NCBI GenBank assembly: GCA_003416985.1 | Contig: QVIN01000014.1 | Span: 59,508 to 123,507 of the forward strand | Source of the DNA: Duganella sp. BJB480 | GTDB taxonomy: Bacteria; Pseudomonadota; Gammaproteobacteria; Burkholderiales; Burkholderiaceae_D | Direction of reading: 5' to 3' | DNA length: 64,000 bases | Part shown: positions 52,201-58,695 of the stretch, piece after piece | Layout: every line of letters begins with the position of its first letter | Position numbering within the stretch: position 1 is the first letter of the stretch | Program-made: the position numbers and the translations under genes | Notes under the pieces: model-generated | Told to the model about the DNA's origin: nothing | The model's database searches: none | The model's input: only the letters and a program-made list of their open reading frames with translations

Positions 52201-53982
52201 GGCGGTGCTCAAGGCCCTCAGCGCGGCGCTGCCGAGCGCGTACAGGTCGTCCGGCGACAGGCCCAGCGCCTGGCGCGAGCCCAGCGCGCCGATCTGCAGC
52301 GTCGACAGCGACTGCACCTGCACGCTGCTCAGCGCGGCGACCTGCTCGCTGCTCAGGGCGGCGAAGTGGCGGGTGCCGAGCGCGCCCAGTTGCGCGCTGC
52401 TCAGCGAGGCCAGCAAGGCCGGTCCCAGCAGCGCGATGGCGGCCGGATTCAGCGCGGCCAGGTCGGCGCCCGGCAGGCCGGCGATCGAGTCGCTGGACAG
52501 GGCGGCCAGCTGGCGGCTGCTCAGCGCGGCGAATTCGGCGGTGGTGAAGGCGCCCAGCTGGGTGCTGCTCAGCGCGGCCATCTGCTGCGTGCTCAGGCCG
52601 GCGATGGTCGCGGTTTTCAGCGCGGCCAGGTCGGCCGTTTCCAGCGCGGCCAGCTGGGCCAGCGACAGCGTGTTCAGTTGCGCGCTGCTCAGCACGGAGG
52701 CTTGCGTGGTCGACAGCGCAGCCACCTGGGCCGTGCCCAGGCCGGCCAGCACGGACGGACGCAGCGCGGCCAGCTGGGCCGTGCCCAGCATGCCGAACAG
52801 GCTGCCGTTGGCGCCGCCCAGCAGCGCCAGCTGGTCGGAAGCCAGCGCGCCGGCGGCCGCCACACTCAGCGCCTTGATGGCGGCGCTGCCGAGAGCGGCA
52901 ACGTCGTCGGTCGACAAGCCGGCCACCTGGCGCGAACCGAGCGCGCCGATCTGCGCCGTGCTCAACGCCTGCACCTGGGTGCTGCTCAGCGCGGCGATCT
53001 GCGCGCTGCCCAGCGCGGCGATGTGGCGGGTGCCGAAGCCGCCGAGCTGCGCCGTGCTCAGCGCGGCCAGCAGCGCCGCGTTCAACTGCGGCACGACGGA
53101 CGGATTCAGGGCGCCCAGGTCGGCGGCCGGCAAGCCGGCCAGCGCGTCGGTGGACAGCGCGCCGATCTGCGCGCTGCCGAGCGCGGCGAAATCGGCCGTG
53201 GTCAACGCGCCCAGCTGGCTGCTGCCCAGCGCCGCCAATTGGCGGGTGGTCAGCGCGGCGACGGCGGCGCTTTTCAGCGCGGCGACATCGGCCGTTTCCA
53301 TGCCGGCGATGGCGTCGGTGGACAGGGCGTTCAATTGCGCGCCGCTCAGCGCGGCGGCCTGCGCGGTGCCGAGCGCGGCCACCTGGGCGGCGCTGAGCGC
53401 GGCCAGCTGCGACGAGCTCAACCCGGCGATCGCCTGCGTGCCGAGCGCGGCGATGCCGCGCGTGCCGATGGCGACGATTTCATCGGCCGTCAACGTCGCC
53501 AGCTGGCGTGTGCTCAGGGCGCCCAGCTGGCCGGTGCTCATCAGGGCCACCTGGCCGGACGACAGGCTGGCGATATTGGCCACGCTCAGCGCGGCCACGT
53601 CGGCCGTTTCAAACGCGGCGATGGCGTCGGTGCTCAGATAGCTGAAGGCCCGGGTGCCCAGCGCGGCCACCTGGGCGGTGGTCAGCGCGGCGACCTGGGC
53701 GCTGGTCAGCGCGCCCATGAAGCCCGACGGCAGCGCGCCCACCGCGTTCAGCGTGGCCGCCTTGATGGCGGCCAGGTCGCGCGTGGTCAGCACCGCGACG
53801 TTGCTGGTGGCCAGCCAGGACAGCTGGGAGCTGCTCATCGCGGCAAGGTGGTCGGTGCGCAGCGCCGGCACCTGGAGCGAACTCAACGCGACGATGTCCT
53901 CGCTGGTCCACGACAACACATCCTGCGTGCTCAGGGCATTGGCGATCTGGTCGGTGGACAGTATGGGGACGAGGGTGCTCAT
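46231..53982 (-). CDS. Giant octapeptide-repeat protein with FrpC-like calcium-binding module
   Basis: 2583 residues from ATG 53982 (AAGGA 7 nt upstream; an ATG at 54006 lacks a ribosome site). Residues 1-2320 are about 280 copies of an octad A-L-x-[T/S]-x-Q-[I/V/L]-A, with regular D/E variants such as ETADLAALKTAA. Gly/Asp/Asn-rich breaks (NGSLFGML, NDAAGASHID, NDPSGSLFG) recur every 217-221 residues, with one interval of only 86. Residues 2325-2500 are a calcium-binding module like the FrpC/RTX self-processing module: LMLDLDGNGI, LLALDRNHNGAIDDGSELFG, LDSNHDGVVDALD and WVDANADGVSQAGEL. A non-repetitive tail ends LKALQSGASHGVLAVPK. With no N-terminal signal and such a C-terminus, type I secretion is the best guess, giving a surface or matrix fibre. 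The repeat family has no assigned function that I know of. Confidence 0.88.
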   Translation of the reverse strand: MSTLVPILSTDQIANALSTQDVLSWTSEDIVALSSLQVPALRTDHLAAMSSSQLSWLATSNVAVLTTRDLAAIKAATLNAVGALPSGFMGALTSAQVAALTTAQVAALGTRAFSYLSTDAIAAFETADVAALSVANIASLSSGQVALMSTGQLGALSTRQLATLTADEIVAIGTRGIAALGTQAIAGLSSSQLAALSAAQVAALGTAQAAALSGAQLNALSTDAIAGMETADVAALKSAAVAALTTRQLAALGSSQLGALTTADFAALGSAQIGALSTDALAGLPAADLGALNPSVVPQLNAALLAALSTAQLGGFGTRHIAALGSAQIAALSSTQVQALSTAQIGALGSRQVAGLSTDDVAALGSAAIKALSVAAAGALASDQLALLGGANGSLFGMLGTAQLAALRPSVLAGLGTAQVAALSTTQASVLSSAQLNTLSLAQLAALETADLAALKTATIAGLSTQQMAALSSTQLGAFTTAEFAALSSRQLAALSSDSIAGLPGADLAALNPAAIALLGPALLASLSSAQLGALGTRHFAALSSEQVAALSSVQVQSLSTLQIGALGSRQALGLSPDDLYALGSAALRALSTAALAALNSDQLSELGYAAGGTLFGQLTTAQIAALRTAALAGLGTDQVAALTTAQAAALSTAQLAALSLVQLAALGTADIAALGTQAIASLSTQQVAALSSAQVTALTTAQIGVLSSKQFNALGTAGLAGLEHDDFAALGTNAIAGLASASFGGLSTAQLAGLGTRQVAVLSTAQLATLGSDQLHALNAAQVGTLSSQQAGSLSAAGIAALNSATLSSLRTAAIAALGSDQLAALGPVQLLTTAQIAALRSAALAGLTTAETVALTAGQVAALGSAQLHALSTQAIAALEPLDLAAIRTAAIPGLSAAQVGVLSSSQLAALTMAQFMAMNTAQLGALSSDTIAGFSSANLAALGTAYIAALNPASVANLSALQLSSLTSRQFAVLSSDQLAALRTAQVAGLGAQQILGLSSRNIAGLSSADVAALNAAVLPALGSSALSALRADQLAALANDPSGSLFGTLGTAQVAVLRPAALAGLTSAQTVALSTAQAAALTSAQLAALSTNDIAALETADLAALKTAALAGLSAQQMAALNSDQVTALTSAQVAALNSGQILALRSSAIAGLQTNDIGALGTAVIAALPAAVLGGLSTAQVAALATRQIAALNTDQLAGLSMLQLAALTSAQLGAFGSRQIGALSTAAVDALDPAALIGLKTAALAALTSAQLAQLGNDAAGASHIDLLSTQQIASLRGAVFAGLSTRQIAALSTAQAAALSSAQIASLDTNGIVALEAADVTALRTAALTGLSADQMRALTAAQLTALTSQQLAALSSLQLGALSSQTLAGLSTANLSGLTTAAIGALSTALIAQLMPAQLAALKTQQVAALSSDQIAALGSQQMVAFSSAQLAALGTRQLAGLSTADLAALDSRGIPGLSTAIIAALNSAQLAALGGGAASAQFASLRTAQIAAMGTAALAGLGSAQLIALTTSQAAALGSGQLAALGTAQIAALESADLAALKTAAIAALGSDQVAALANDAAGASHIDVLTTAQIAALRSTGLAGLSTRQIVALSTAQAAALSSLQVAALSAPQVAALEAADLAALKTAALAGLGSTQLAALGSAQLGALTTAQFGALSSAQIGALSSQTLVGLSTTNLAAMSLQALAGLDAALLSNLSQAQLNSLGTRQVAALQSQQIAALGSAQLGGLTLAQIGALGSRQVAGLSVADFGAFDMLHVMALGTAAIASLRPEQLAALGTDANGFPGLFGTLTTAQVAAMGTAALQGMTTTQMLLLTTAQAGALGSAQLGALSPTLIARMAAGDVTALRTAAIAGLKTAQAAVLGSGQLAALTTAQAGVLNSAQVAALSSDALTGLRSAALGALSTAALGGLSGDDLGALGSAQMAGLTTAQVASLRSAQIDGLGTQQVAGFNSAQIHALASQQLARLSADDVAAIRSANLTALSTSALAGLTAAQMTVLGNDPQLVSLLSTAQIAALRSSALQGLSAAQAAALTTAQAATLSSAQLSGLQLTVVAALETADVAALKTSAIAGLKTQQVLALTAGQLGALNTAQVAALNSTQLSILNAGQVAALTTADLAAINPLLFNAVAREANLLANLSIAQLRALTTAQFAALGSSTMSQIQAGALGMLTTAGIAALSTAAIGALSNDQLLALDTAQIAALTVAQVAALRPSAAATDQFTSNQIVALSSAQLGALSTAMIADLTGANLAAIETRDIRGLSTRQIVALTPAQMQAMLPAQLTALSTTQTHAMSSAQYNGLDATQRAAFSQAQRDAMTFVTPLMLDLDGNGITTLGLDAGVRFDLAASGERRATGWVGQGDGLLALDRNHNGAIDDGSELFGSATRLAGGGTADNGYQALAELDSNHDGVVDALDAGYGDLRVWVDANADGVSQAGELKTLADLRITSLNLDVQRGGAVDHGNIVGLTSSYTTADGRQHAAADVWFQQGVSAQVSGLAQALSAFGAEARQPAGLDLGQPQAGALAANAARMADVLRQVRELGQDAAGAQADSDVLRLKALQSGASHGVLAVPK

Positions 53983-54011
53983 CGCGTGTTCCTTATTTGA
54001 TAACACCTTTC

Positions 54012-54042
54012 ACTATAGCAGAATTCGCTCTAATTTCTACAA
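54012..54042 (-). promoter_or_regulatory. Possible promoter of the giant repeat gene
   Basis: In the AT-rich region upstream of the gene the minus strand carries TATAGT (54012-54017), a good -10, 30 bp before the start codon. A weak TGTAGA lies about 18 bp further upstream as a -35. Confidence 0.4.
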
Positions 54043-54083
54043 AGCAACGAATTTATTTTACTGATTTTTATCAAAAATTACAT

Positions 54084-54116
54084 GAAAAATGCCGCAAAAT
54101 CAAAGACTTTGCGGCA
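54084..54116 (-). terminator. Terminator of rdgC
   Basis: 10-bp arms ATGCCGCAAA / TTTGCGGCAT (54089-54098, 54107/8-54116) with a 9-nt loop, followed on the minus strand by TTTTTC, 39 bp after the rdgC stop. Confidence 0.85.
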
Positions 54117-54154
54117 TCCTTAACCAACAGGCAACGGCTTGTGTGGCGCGGCGG

Positions 54155-55051
54155 TCAGGCCTTGGCTTCGCCGCCCAGCGCCTCGACCACGTCGGCCATC
54201 AGCTTGGCCAGTTCGCCGGTCATCAGCATGAAGTCGCCGTCGAAGCGTTCCTCGTCGTTGCGGGTGCTCGATTCCTTTTCCGCGATCACGTCCAGCGGCT
54301 TGATGCCCTTGATCGCCAGCGACTCGGTCAGCACGAAGGAGATCTTGCTGTCCCAGGTCATGGCCAGGCGGGTGCACTGCTTGCCGGCCGCGATGTGGCG
54401 GCGCACCTCGTCCGCCTCCAGCGTGTGGCGCACATAGCGCACCGCCGCCTTGCTCTCGCCGGTGGCGCGCAGCTCGGTGTCCATGTCGACCGTGAAGCCG
54501 GCCGGCGCGTCGTCGGCCTGCAGCCACTCGGTCATCACGCCCACCGGCGAGCGCTGCACGCGCAGGCTTTCCAGCGGCAGCTTGTCGACCGCCTTGAGCA
54601 GCAGCTTGATCACTTCGTCGGCCTTGGCCGGGCTGGCCGCGTCCACCACCAGCCAGCCGTTGACCGGGTCGATCCAGGTCCAGACGTTGCTGCGGATCGA
54701 GAAGGCGCGCGGCAGCAGCTCGTCGGCCACGCGTTCCTTGAGTTCCTTCATCGCCTTCTTGCCGGGGGCGAAGCCTTGCGCCTCTTCCATCTCGGCGGCG
54801 CGCGCCTTGGCGACCTGGTTGATGACGGTGTTGGGCAGCAGCTTCTTCTCGGTGCCCAGCAGGATCAGCATTTGTTTGTTGACCACGTGCACCAGGCCGC
54901 CGTTCGGGCGGGGACGGTCCCAGCCCTGGCGCAACAGTTCATTGCTGCTGGCCGGGACGAAGGAGTGCGGCTCCAGCGCCGCTTCCAGTTGTTCGGGGGT
55001 AAAGGCCCAAGGGGCCGGCAGACGGTAAATCTGTAGATTCTTGAACCACAT
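54155..55051 (-). CDS. rdgC: Recombination-associated protein RdgC
   Basis: 298 residues, the family length. It begins [15 protein letters not shown], typical of RdgC, and contains the conserved [23 protein letters not shown] core. RdgC forms a ring dimer around double-stranded DNA and restrains RecA. It is monocistronic with its own terminator; the SOS gene dinB lies upstream on the same strand. Confidence 0.95.
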   Translation of the reverse strand: MWFKNLQIYRLPAPWAFTPEQLEAALEPHSFVPASSNELLRQGWDRPRPNGGLVHVVNKQMLILLGTEKKLLPNTVINQVAKARAAEMEEAQGFAPGKKAMKELKERVADELLPRAFSIRSNVWTWIDPVNGWLVVDAASPAKADEVIKLLLKAVDKLPLESLRVQRSPVGVMTEWLQADDAPAGFTVDMDTELRATGESKAAVRYVRHTLEADEVRRHIAAGKQCTRLAMTWDSKISFVLTESLAIKGIKPLDVIAEKESSTRNDEERFDGDFMLMTGELAKLMADVVEALGGEAKA

Positions 55052-55132
55052 GTGTTGAGCCTTGTTTCAGTAATGCCAGGGGAGCGCCATTTTACACGGT
55101 GATGGCGGCGCCGGACCGAATCTGTTGCTTGC

Positions 55133-56284
55133 CTAGGCGAACAATTCGCCTTGCCGGGGCACAGCCATCTGCGCGGCTGTGCCGGGCGGCTCCAGCGTGC
55201 TGGCGCGCACGCCCAGCAGGCGCAGCCGGCGTTGCAGCGGCACCCGTTTCAGGCATTCGCGCGCGGCCTGCAGGATGCCGGCCGCGTCCGCCACGGGCTG
55301 CGGCAACGTGACGTTGCGGCTGACGATCTGGAAGTCGTCGAAGCGCAGCTTGATGCTGATGGTGCGGCTGACGTAGCCCTTGCGCTTGAGGTCTTCCGCC
55401 AGCCGGTCGCACAGCTTGGTCAGGATGGACGACAGCGCGCCCCGATCCTGGCGCGCGTGCAGGTCGCGCTCGAAGGTGGTCTCGCGGCTGATCGACTTGC
55501 TCTCCGAGCTGGTGGAGATGGCGCGGTGGTCGATGCCGCGCGCGGCGTCGGCCAGCCAGGCCGAATAGTGGGCGCCGAAATGGTCCCGCAGCAGGCCGGC
55601 GTCGGCCGCCGCCAGCTGGCCGATGGTGTCTATGCCCAGCGCCGCCAGCTTCTCGGTGGCCTTGGGGCCGATGCCGTTGATCTTGCGCACGCCCAGCGGC
55701 CAGATGCGCGCCGGGATGTCCTCGTGGCCCAGCACGGTCAGGCCGTCGGGCTTTTCCAGGTCCGAGCAGATCTTCGACAGCAGCTTGTTGGGCGTCACGC
55801 CGATCGAGCACGATAGTCCGGTGGCGTCGCGCACGGCCTGCTTGATGCGCTGCGCCAGCTCGCGCGTCTCGCCTTCCACATGGGTCAGGTCGATGTAGAT
55901 CTCGTCGATGCCCCGGTCCTCGAAGTCCGGCGCGATGGCGGCCACGGCGTTCTTGAACAGGCGCGACATCTGGCGGTAGGCGTCGAAATTGACCGGCAGC
56001 AGGATGGCGTCCGGCGCCAGCTTGGCCGCCTTCATCATGCCCATGGCCGAGCCCACGCCGAGCGCGCGCGCCTCGTAGGTGGCGGTGGTGATGACGCCGC
56101 GTCCGACATAGTCGCGCAGCCGCGAAAAGGTGTGGCTGCCGTCCGCCTGCAACACCGGCTGGGCGTCGCGCCCGCCGCCGATCACCACCGGCAGGCCGCG
56201 CAGCTCGGGATAGCGCAGCAGCTCGACGGACGCATAAAACGCGTCCATGTCGAGGTGGGCGATGCGGCGCTGGTCTTCAACCAT
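55133..56284 (-). CDS. dinB: DNA polymerase IV (Y family)
   Basis: 383 residues from ATG 56284. An in-frame ATG at 56323 lies upstream of the LexA box and would put the operator inside the gene, so the shorter start is preferred. Catalytic acids are in HLDMDAFYASVE and RGIDEIYIDLT (usual form SIDEAYLDLT). Helix-hairpin-helix KINGIGPKATEKLAALGI and a little-finger domain follow. The extreme C-terminus QGELFA matches the beta-clamp binding motif QxxLF. It is a translesion polymerase induced by SOS. Confidence 0.93.
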   Translation of the reverse strand: MVEDQRRIAHLDMDAFYASVELLRYPELRGLPVVIGGGRDAQPVLQADGSHTFSRLRDYVGRGVITTATYEARALGVGSAMGMMKAAKLAPDAILLPVNFDAYRQMSRLFKNAVAAIAPDFEDRGIDEIYIDLTHVEGETRELAQRIKQAVRDATGLSCSIGVTPNKLLSKICSDLEKPDGLTVLGHEDIPARIWPLGVRKINGIGPKATEKLAALGIDTIGQLAAADAGLLRDHFGAHYSAWLADAARGIDHRAISTSSESKSISRETTFERDLHARQDRGALSSILTKLCDRLAEDLKRKGYVSRTISIKLRFDDFQIVSRNVTLPQPVADAAGILQAARECLKRVPLQRRLRLLGVRASTLEPPGTAAQMAVPRQGELFA

Positions 56285-56300
56285 GATGCGGGGAAAATTA

Positions 56301-56316
56301 CTGTGAATGCATACAG
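56301..56316. promoter_or_regulatory. LexA (SOS) box upstream of dinB
   Basis: CTGTGAATGCATACAG fits CTG-N10-CAG and starts 17 bp upstream of the dinB ATG at 56284. Confidence 0.82.
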
Positions 56317-56388
56317 TATTCACTAAAACGCATCAGTCCGCAAGACCCCGCCCTATTTGCCGCCGCCGGGGTTACACTGGAGGCCACC

Positions 56389-57222
56389 ATGACCAAGCGC
56401 CCGCCCCTCGCATTGTTGAGCCTGTTACTGTCCGTCACCTCGGTGGCGCACGCTGCGCCGGAAGCCTGCGCGCCGGCCAGCGCCGGCCTCAGCGACCTGG
56501 GCTACGCGTCCTACCGCGACGGCTCGGCCATCCGCGGCATCACGGTCGACCTGCTGGTCGAGATACAGAAGCGCAGCGGCTGCGCCTTCCAGCTGGGCTG
56601 GTATCCGCACGGGCGGGTGTACGCGCAATTCTTCAGCGGCCAGCTGGACGTGACCGGCGCCGCGCTGCGCAACACCGAGCGCGACCAGTACGGCGTATGG
56701 CTGCCCTACACCTATTCGCAGTTCGAACTGGTGCTGCTCAACCAGAGCGCCGGCGAGTTCCACAGCCTGGCCGATTTCGTCGAGCGCGGCACGGCGCGCC
56801 TGAACGTGGTGCGCAGCATCGCGTATTCCCCCGCGACGCAGACGCAGCTGGACCGGCTGCAAAAGCTGGGCCGGCTGGAATACGTCAACGACTACGGCGT
56901 GGTGTTCCGCAAGATCCTGGCCGGCCGCGCCGACGGCACGCTGGCGCCGCCGGCCATCCACGTGCAGCACCAGCGCCAGTACCACCTGTTGGGCAAGATG
57001 CGCGCCACCACCGTCGCCGAAGCGCCGCGCGCGATGGTGGGCATCTACGTGTCGAAGCAGGTGCCGGCGGCGCAGCGGCGGCGCTACGCCGAGGCGATGC
57101 GCGCCATCGTCGGCGACGGCACGGTGCAGCAGATCTACCAGCGCTACCTGGACGCCGACGTCACCCGCCAGATCTTCGCCGGCGGCGTGCGCGACATCCT
57201 GGACGCCATGCCGGCCGACTAG
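56389..57222 (+). CDS. Orphan solute-binding protein (SBP_bac_3 type)
   Basis: 277 residues; GGAG lies 6 nt before the ATG. Signal peptide ends VAHAAP. Type 2 periplasmic binding fold with VDLLVEIQKRSGCAFQLGWYPHGRV and YTYSQFELVLLNQSAGEF. Two Cys residues (EACAP and GCAFQ) could pair. No transport genes are adjacent. It is divergent from dinB and convergent with the XRE regulator. Its TAG stop is the first triplet of the palindromic element at 57220-57381. Confidence 0.8.
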   Translation: MTKRPPLALLSLLLSVTSVAHAAPEACAPASAGLSDLGYASYRDGSAIRGITVDLLVEIQKRSGCAFQLGWYPHGRVYAQFFSGQLDVTGAALRNTERDQYGVWLPYTYSQFELVLLNQSAGEFHSLADFVERGTARLNVVRSIAYSPATQTQLDRLQKLGRLEYVNDYGVVFRKILAGRADGTLAPPAIHVQHQRQYHLLGKMRATTVAEAPRAMVGIYVSKQVPAAQRRRYAEAMRAIVGDGTVQQIYQRYLDADVTRQIFAGGVRDILDAMPAD

Positions 57223-57381
57223 TGGACTGTAACGGAAGAAACGGTAGTGCAGGACGCGCGGGCGGCGCGCAGGGCAAGGCGCAAAGCGCAGCAATAGCGA
57301 GCTATTGCGAGCATTTGCAACGCCGCCATGCGGGGCGCTCCGCGTGGCAGGCACTATCGTTTATTCCGTTACAGTCCACTA
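57220..57381. repeat. 162-bp palindromic element between convergent genes
   Basis: Perfect 18-bp ends TAGTGGACTGTAACGGAA (57220-57237) and its inverse (57364-57381). Inner segments also pair (AAACGGTAGTGC against GCACTATCGTTT) down to a central CAATAGC-GAG-CTATTG-like stem near 57300, so the whole element can fold into one long hairpin. Both flanking genes use a TAG inside the ends as stop codon. It could be a MITE or a bidirectional terminator structure. Confidence 0.8.
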
Positions 57382-58230
57382 ACTCCAACGCGCGCGGAAC
57401 CACGCCGCGCTGCCCTCGTCGGCCGGGAAGAACGATTCGACGCGCAGCTCGTGCACGGTGACGTCGTGCGGCGTGCCCAGCGTGGCGATGGTGGTGAACA
57501 GGTTCAACTCGACGCCGTCCTTGCGCAAGGTCACCGGCAAAAAGGGCAAGGCGCGGCGGTCCAGGTTGGGCGACGCCTGGCCGATACCGGCGACGCCGGG
57601 CAGCGCCAGCAACTCGCTCAGCAAGGCGGTGGCTTCGCTGCCGGGACCGTCGCTCATCGCCTCGCGCTGGATCCAGTGCAGCAGGTCGGCGCCGACCTCC
57701 TCCCAGTTGTGCAGGTATTGCCGCGCGCCGTGCGGGTCCAGCATCAGCTTGAGCACGTTGACCGAGCCGTCGGTGGGGATGGCCGCGCCGGCGGGCAAGT
57801 CCAGCAGCCAGCGCATCATGCCGGCCGCCGGCGCGTTGGCCAGCGCCAGGTTCCACAGCCGGTCGACCACCAGCGCCGGGTACGGCGCCTGCTGCGCCAG
57901 CATGAAGTCCAGCGCCCGCCGCACCGCGCCCAGTTCGGGATCGGACAGTTTGCGCTCCTGGTAGGCCGGCGCGTAGCCGGCCGCCAGCAGCATCACGTTG
58001 CGCTGGCGCAGCGGGATCTCCAGCACCATGCCCAGCTTCAGGATCAGATCCTTGCTGGGCTGCGAGCGCCCGCTCTCCAGGAAGCTGATGTGGCGCTGCG
58101 AAATCGTGCTCTCGGTCGACAGGCGCAGCTGGCTGTAGCCGCGCTTGCCGCGCCAGTACTTCAACGCGGCGGCGAAGTCGCTGAAATAATCGGTCGCGCC
58201 GTGGGCGCCGGATGGATGCGATGCGGACAT
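57379..58230 (-). CDS. XRE-family regulator with MmyB-like ligand domain
   Basis: 283 residues from ATG 58230 with GGAG 6 nt upstream. Helix-turn-helix at residues 20-75 (LKYWRGKRGYSQLRLS, ISQRHISFLESGRSQPS). The C-terminal two-thirds (MMRWLLDLP, RQYLHNWEEVGADLL, VTVHELRVESFFPAD) match the MmyB-like PAS-type domain that binds a small ligand. It probably regulates itself and the NTF2-like gene 38 bp upstream on the same strand, a common pairing. Its stop lies in the palindromic element at 57220-57381. Confidence 0.88.
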   Translation of the reverse strand: MSASHPSGAHGATDYFSDFAAALKYWRGKRGYSQLRLSTESTISQRHISFLESGRSQPSKDLILKLGMVLEIPLRQRNVMLLAAGYAPAYQERKLSDPELGAVRRALDFMLAQQAPYPALVVDRLWNLALANAPAAGMMRWLLDLPAGAAIPTDGSVNVLKLMLDPHGARQYLHNWEEVGADLLHWIQREAMSDGPGSEATALLSELLALPGVAGIGQASPNLDRRALPFLPVTLRKDGVELNLFTTIATLGTPHDVTVHELRVESFFPADEGSAAWFRARWS

Positions 58231-58268
58231 GCGGGTCTCCTTGTCCGGCAATGATAGCCCGGCCGCGC

Positions 58269-58625
58269 TCACGCCGCGTTCAGGAAGCCGGTGACGCGGG
58301 TCAGGCGGCCGTCCTCGCCCAGCTCGGCGACGTCGGTGCCGTGCGCCACCGGCGCGCCGCCGGGCACGGCCAGCGTCCACGAGAAGCGCACCACGTCGTT
58401 GTGGCCGTCCGGCGTGCCGTCCAGCTCGAAGCGGTAGCCGGGGAACTGGCTTTGCGCGCCGGCGATCATGGCGTCGATGCCGTCGTGGCCGGCGCCGCGC
58501 ATCATCGGATCGAGGTAGCGGGCGTCCAGCGCGAAGGCGCGCGCCACCAGCGCGCGGCGGGCGGCGGCGTCGCGTTCGTTCCAGACGGCCAGGTATAGTG
58601 TAGCGATGTGGGCTGGGGTGTGCAT
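58269..58625 (-). CDS. NTF2/SnoaL-like fold protein
   Basis: 118 residues from ATG 58625 with AAGGAG 6 nt upstream; the open frame to 58679 is ignored. The cone-shaped fold is suggested by YLAVWNERDAAARRALVARAF, YLDPMMRGAGHDGIDAMIAG and FSWTLAVPGG. Small enzymes or binders of this fold act on hydrophobic metabolites in the cytoplasm. It is the first gene of a pair with the XRE/MmyB regulator. Confidence 0.8.
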   Translation of the reverse strand: MHTPAHIATLYLAVWNERDAAARRALVARAFALDARYLDPMMRGAGHDGIDAMIAGAQSQFPGYRFELDGTPDGHNDVVRFSWTLAVPGGAPVAHGTDVAELGEDGRLTRVTGFLNAA

Positions 58626-58695
58626 GCTGATCTCCTTGAGTGGTTGATGTCGAAGCGACGGAAACCATTGTCCGGACATCGCTGCGCGGCGGCGA

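Noticed and set aside
42891-53982. CRISPR array or other short DNA repeat locus
   Set aside because: The 24-bp periodicity is coding, degenerate and continuous, with no unique spacers and no cas genes.
46231-53982. Relation of the octad to TAL-effector repeats (LTPxQVVAIAS resembles LTTAQVAALSS)
   Set aside because: Only the first helix of a 33-35 residue TAL repeat is matched; there is no second helix or variable di-residue and no nuclear targeting. Similarity is probably convergent helix composition; a structure prediction would settle it.
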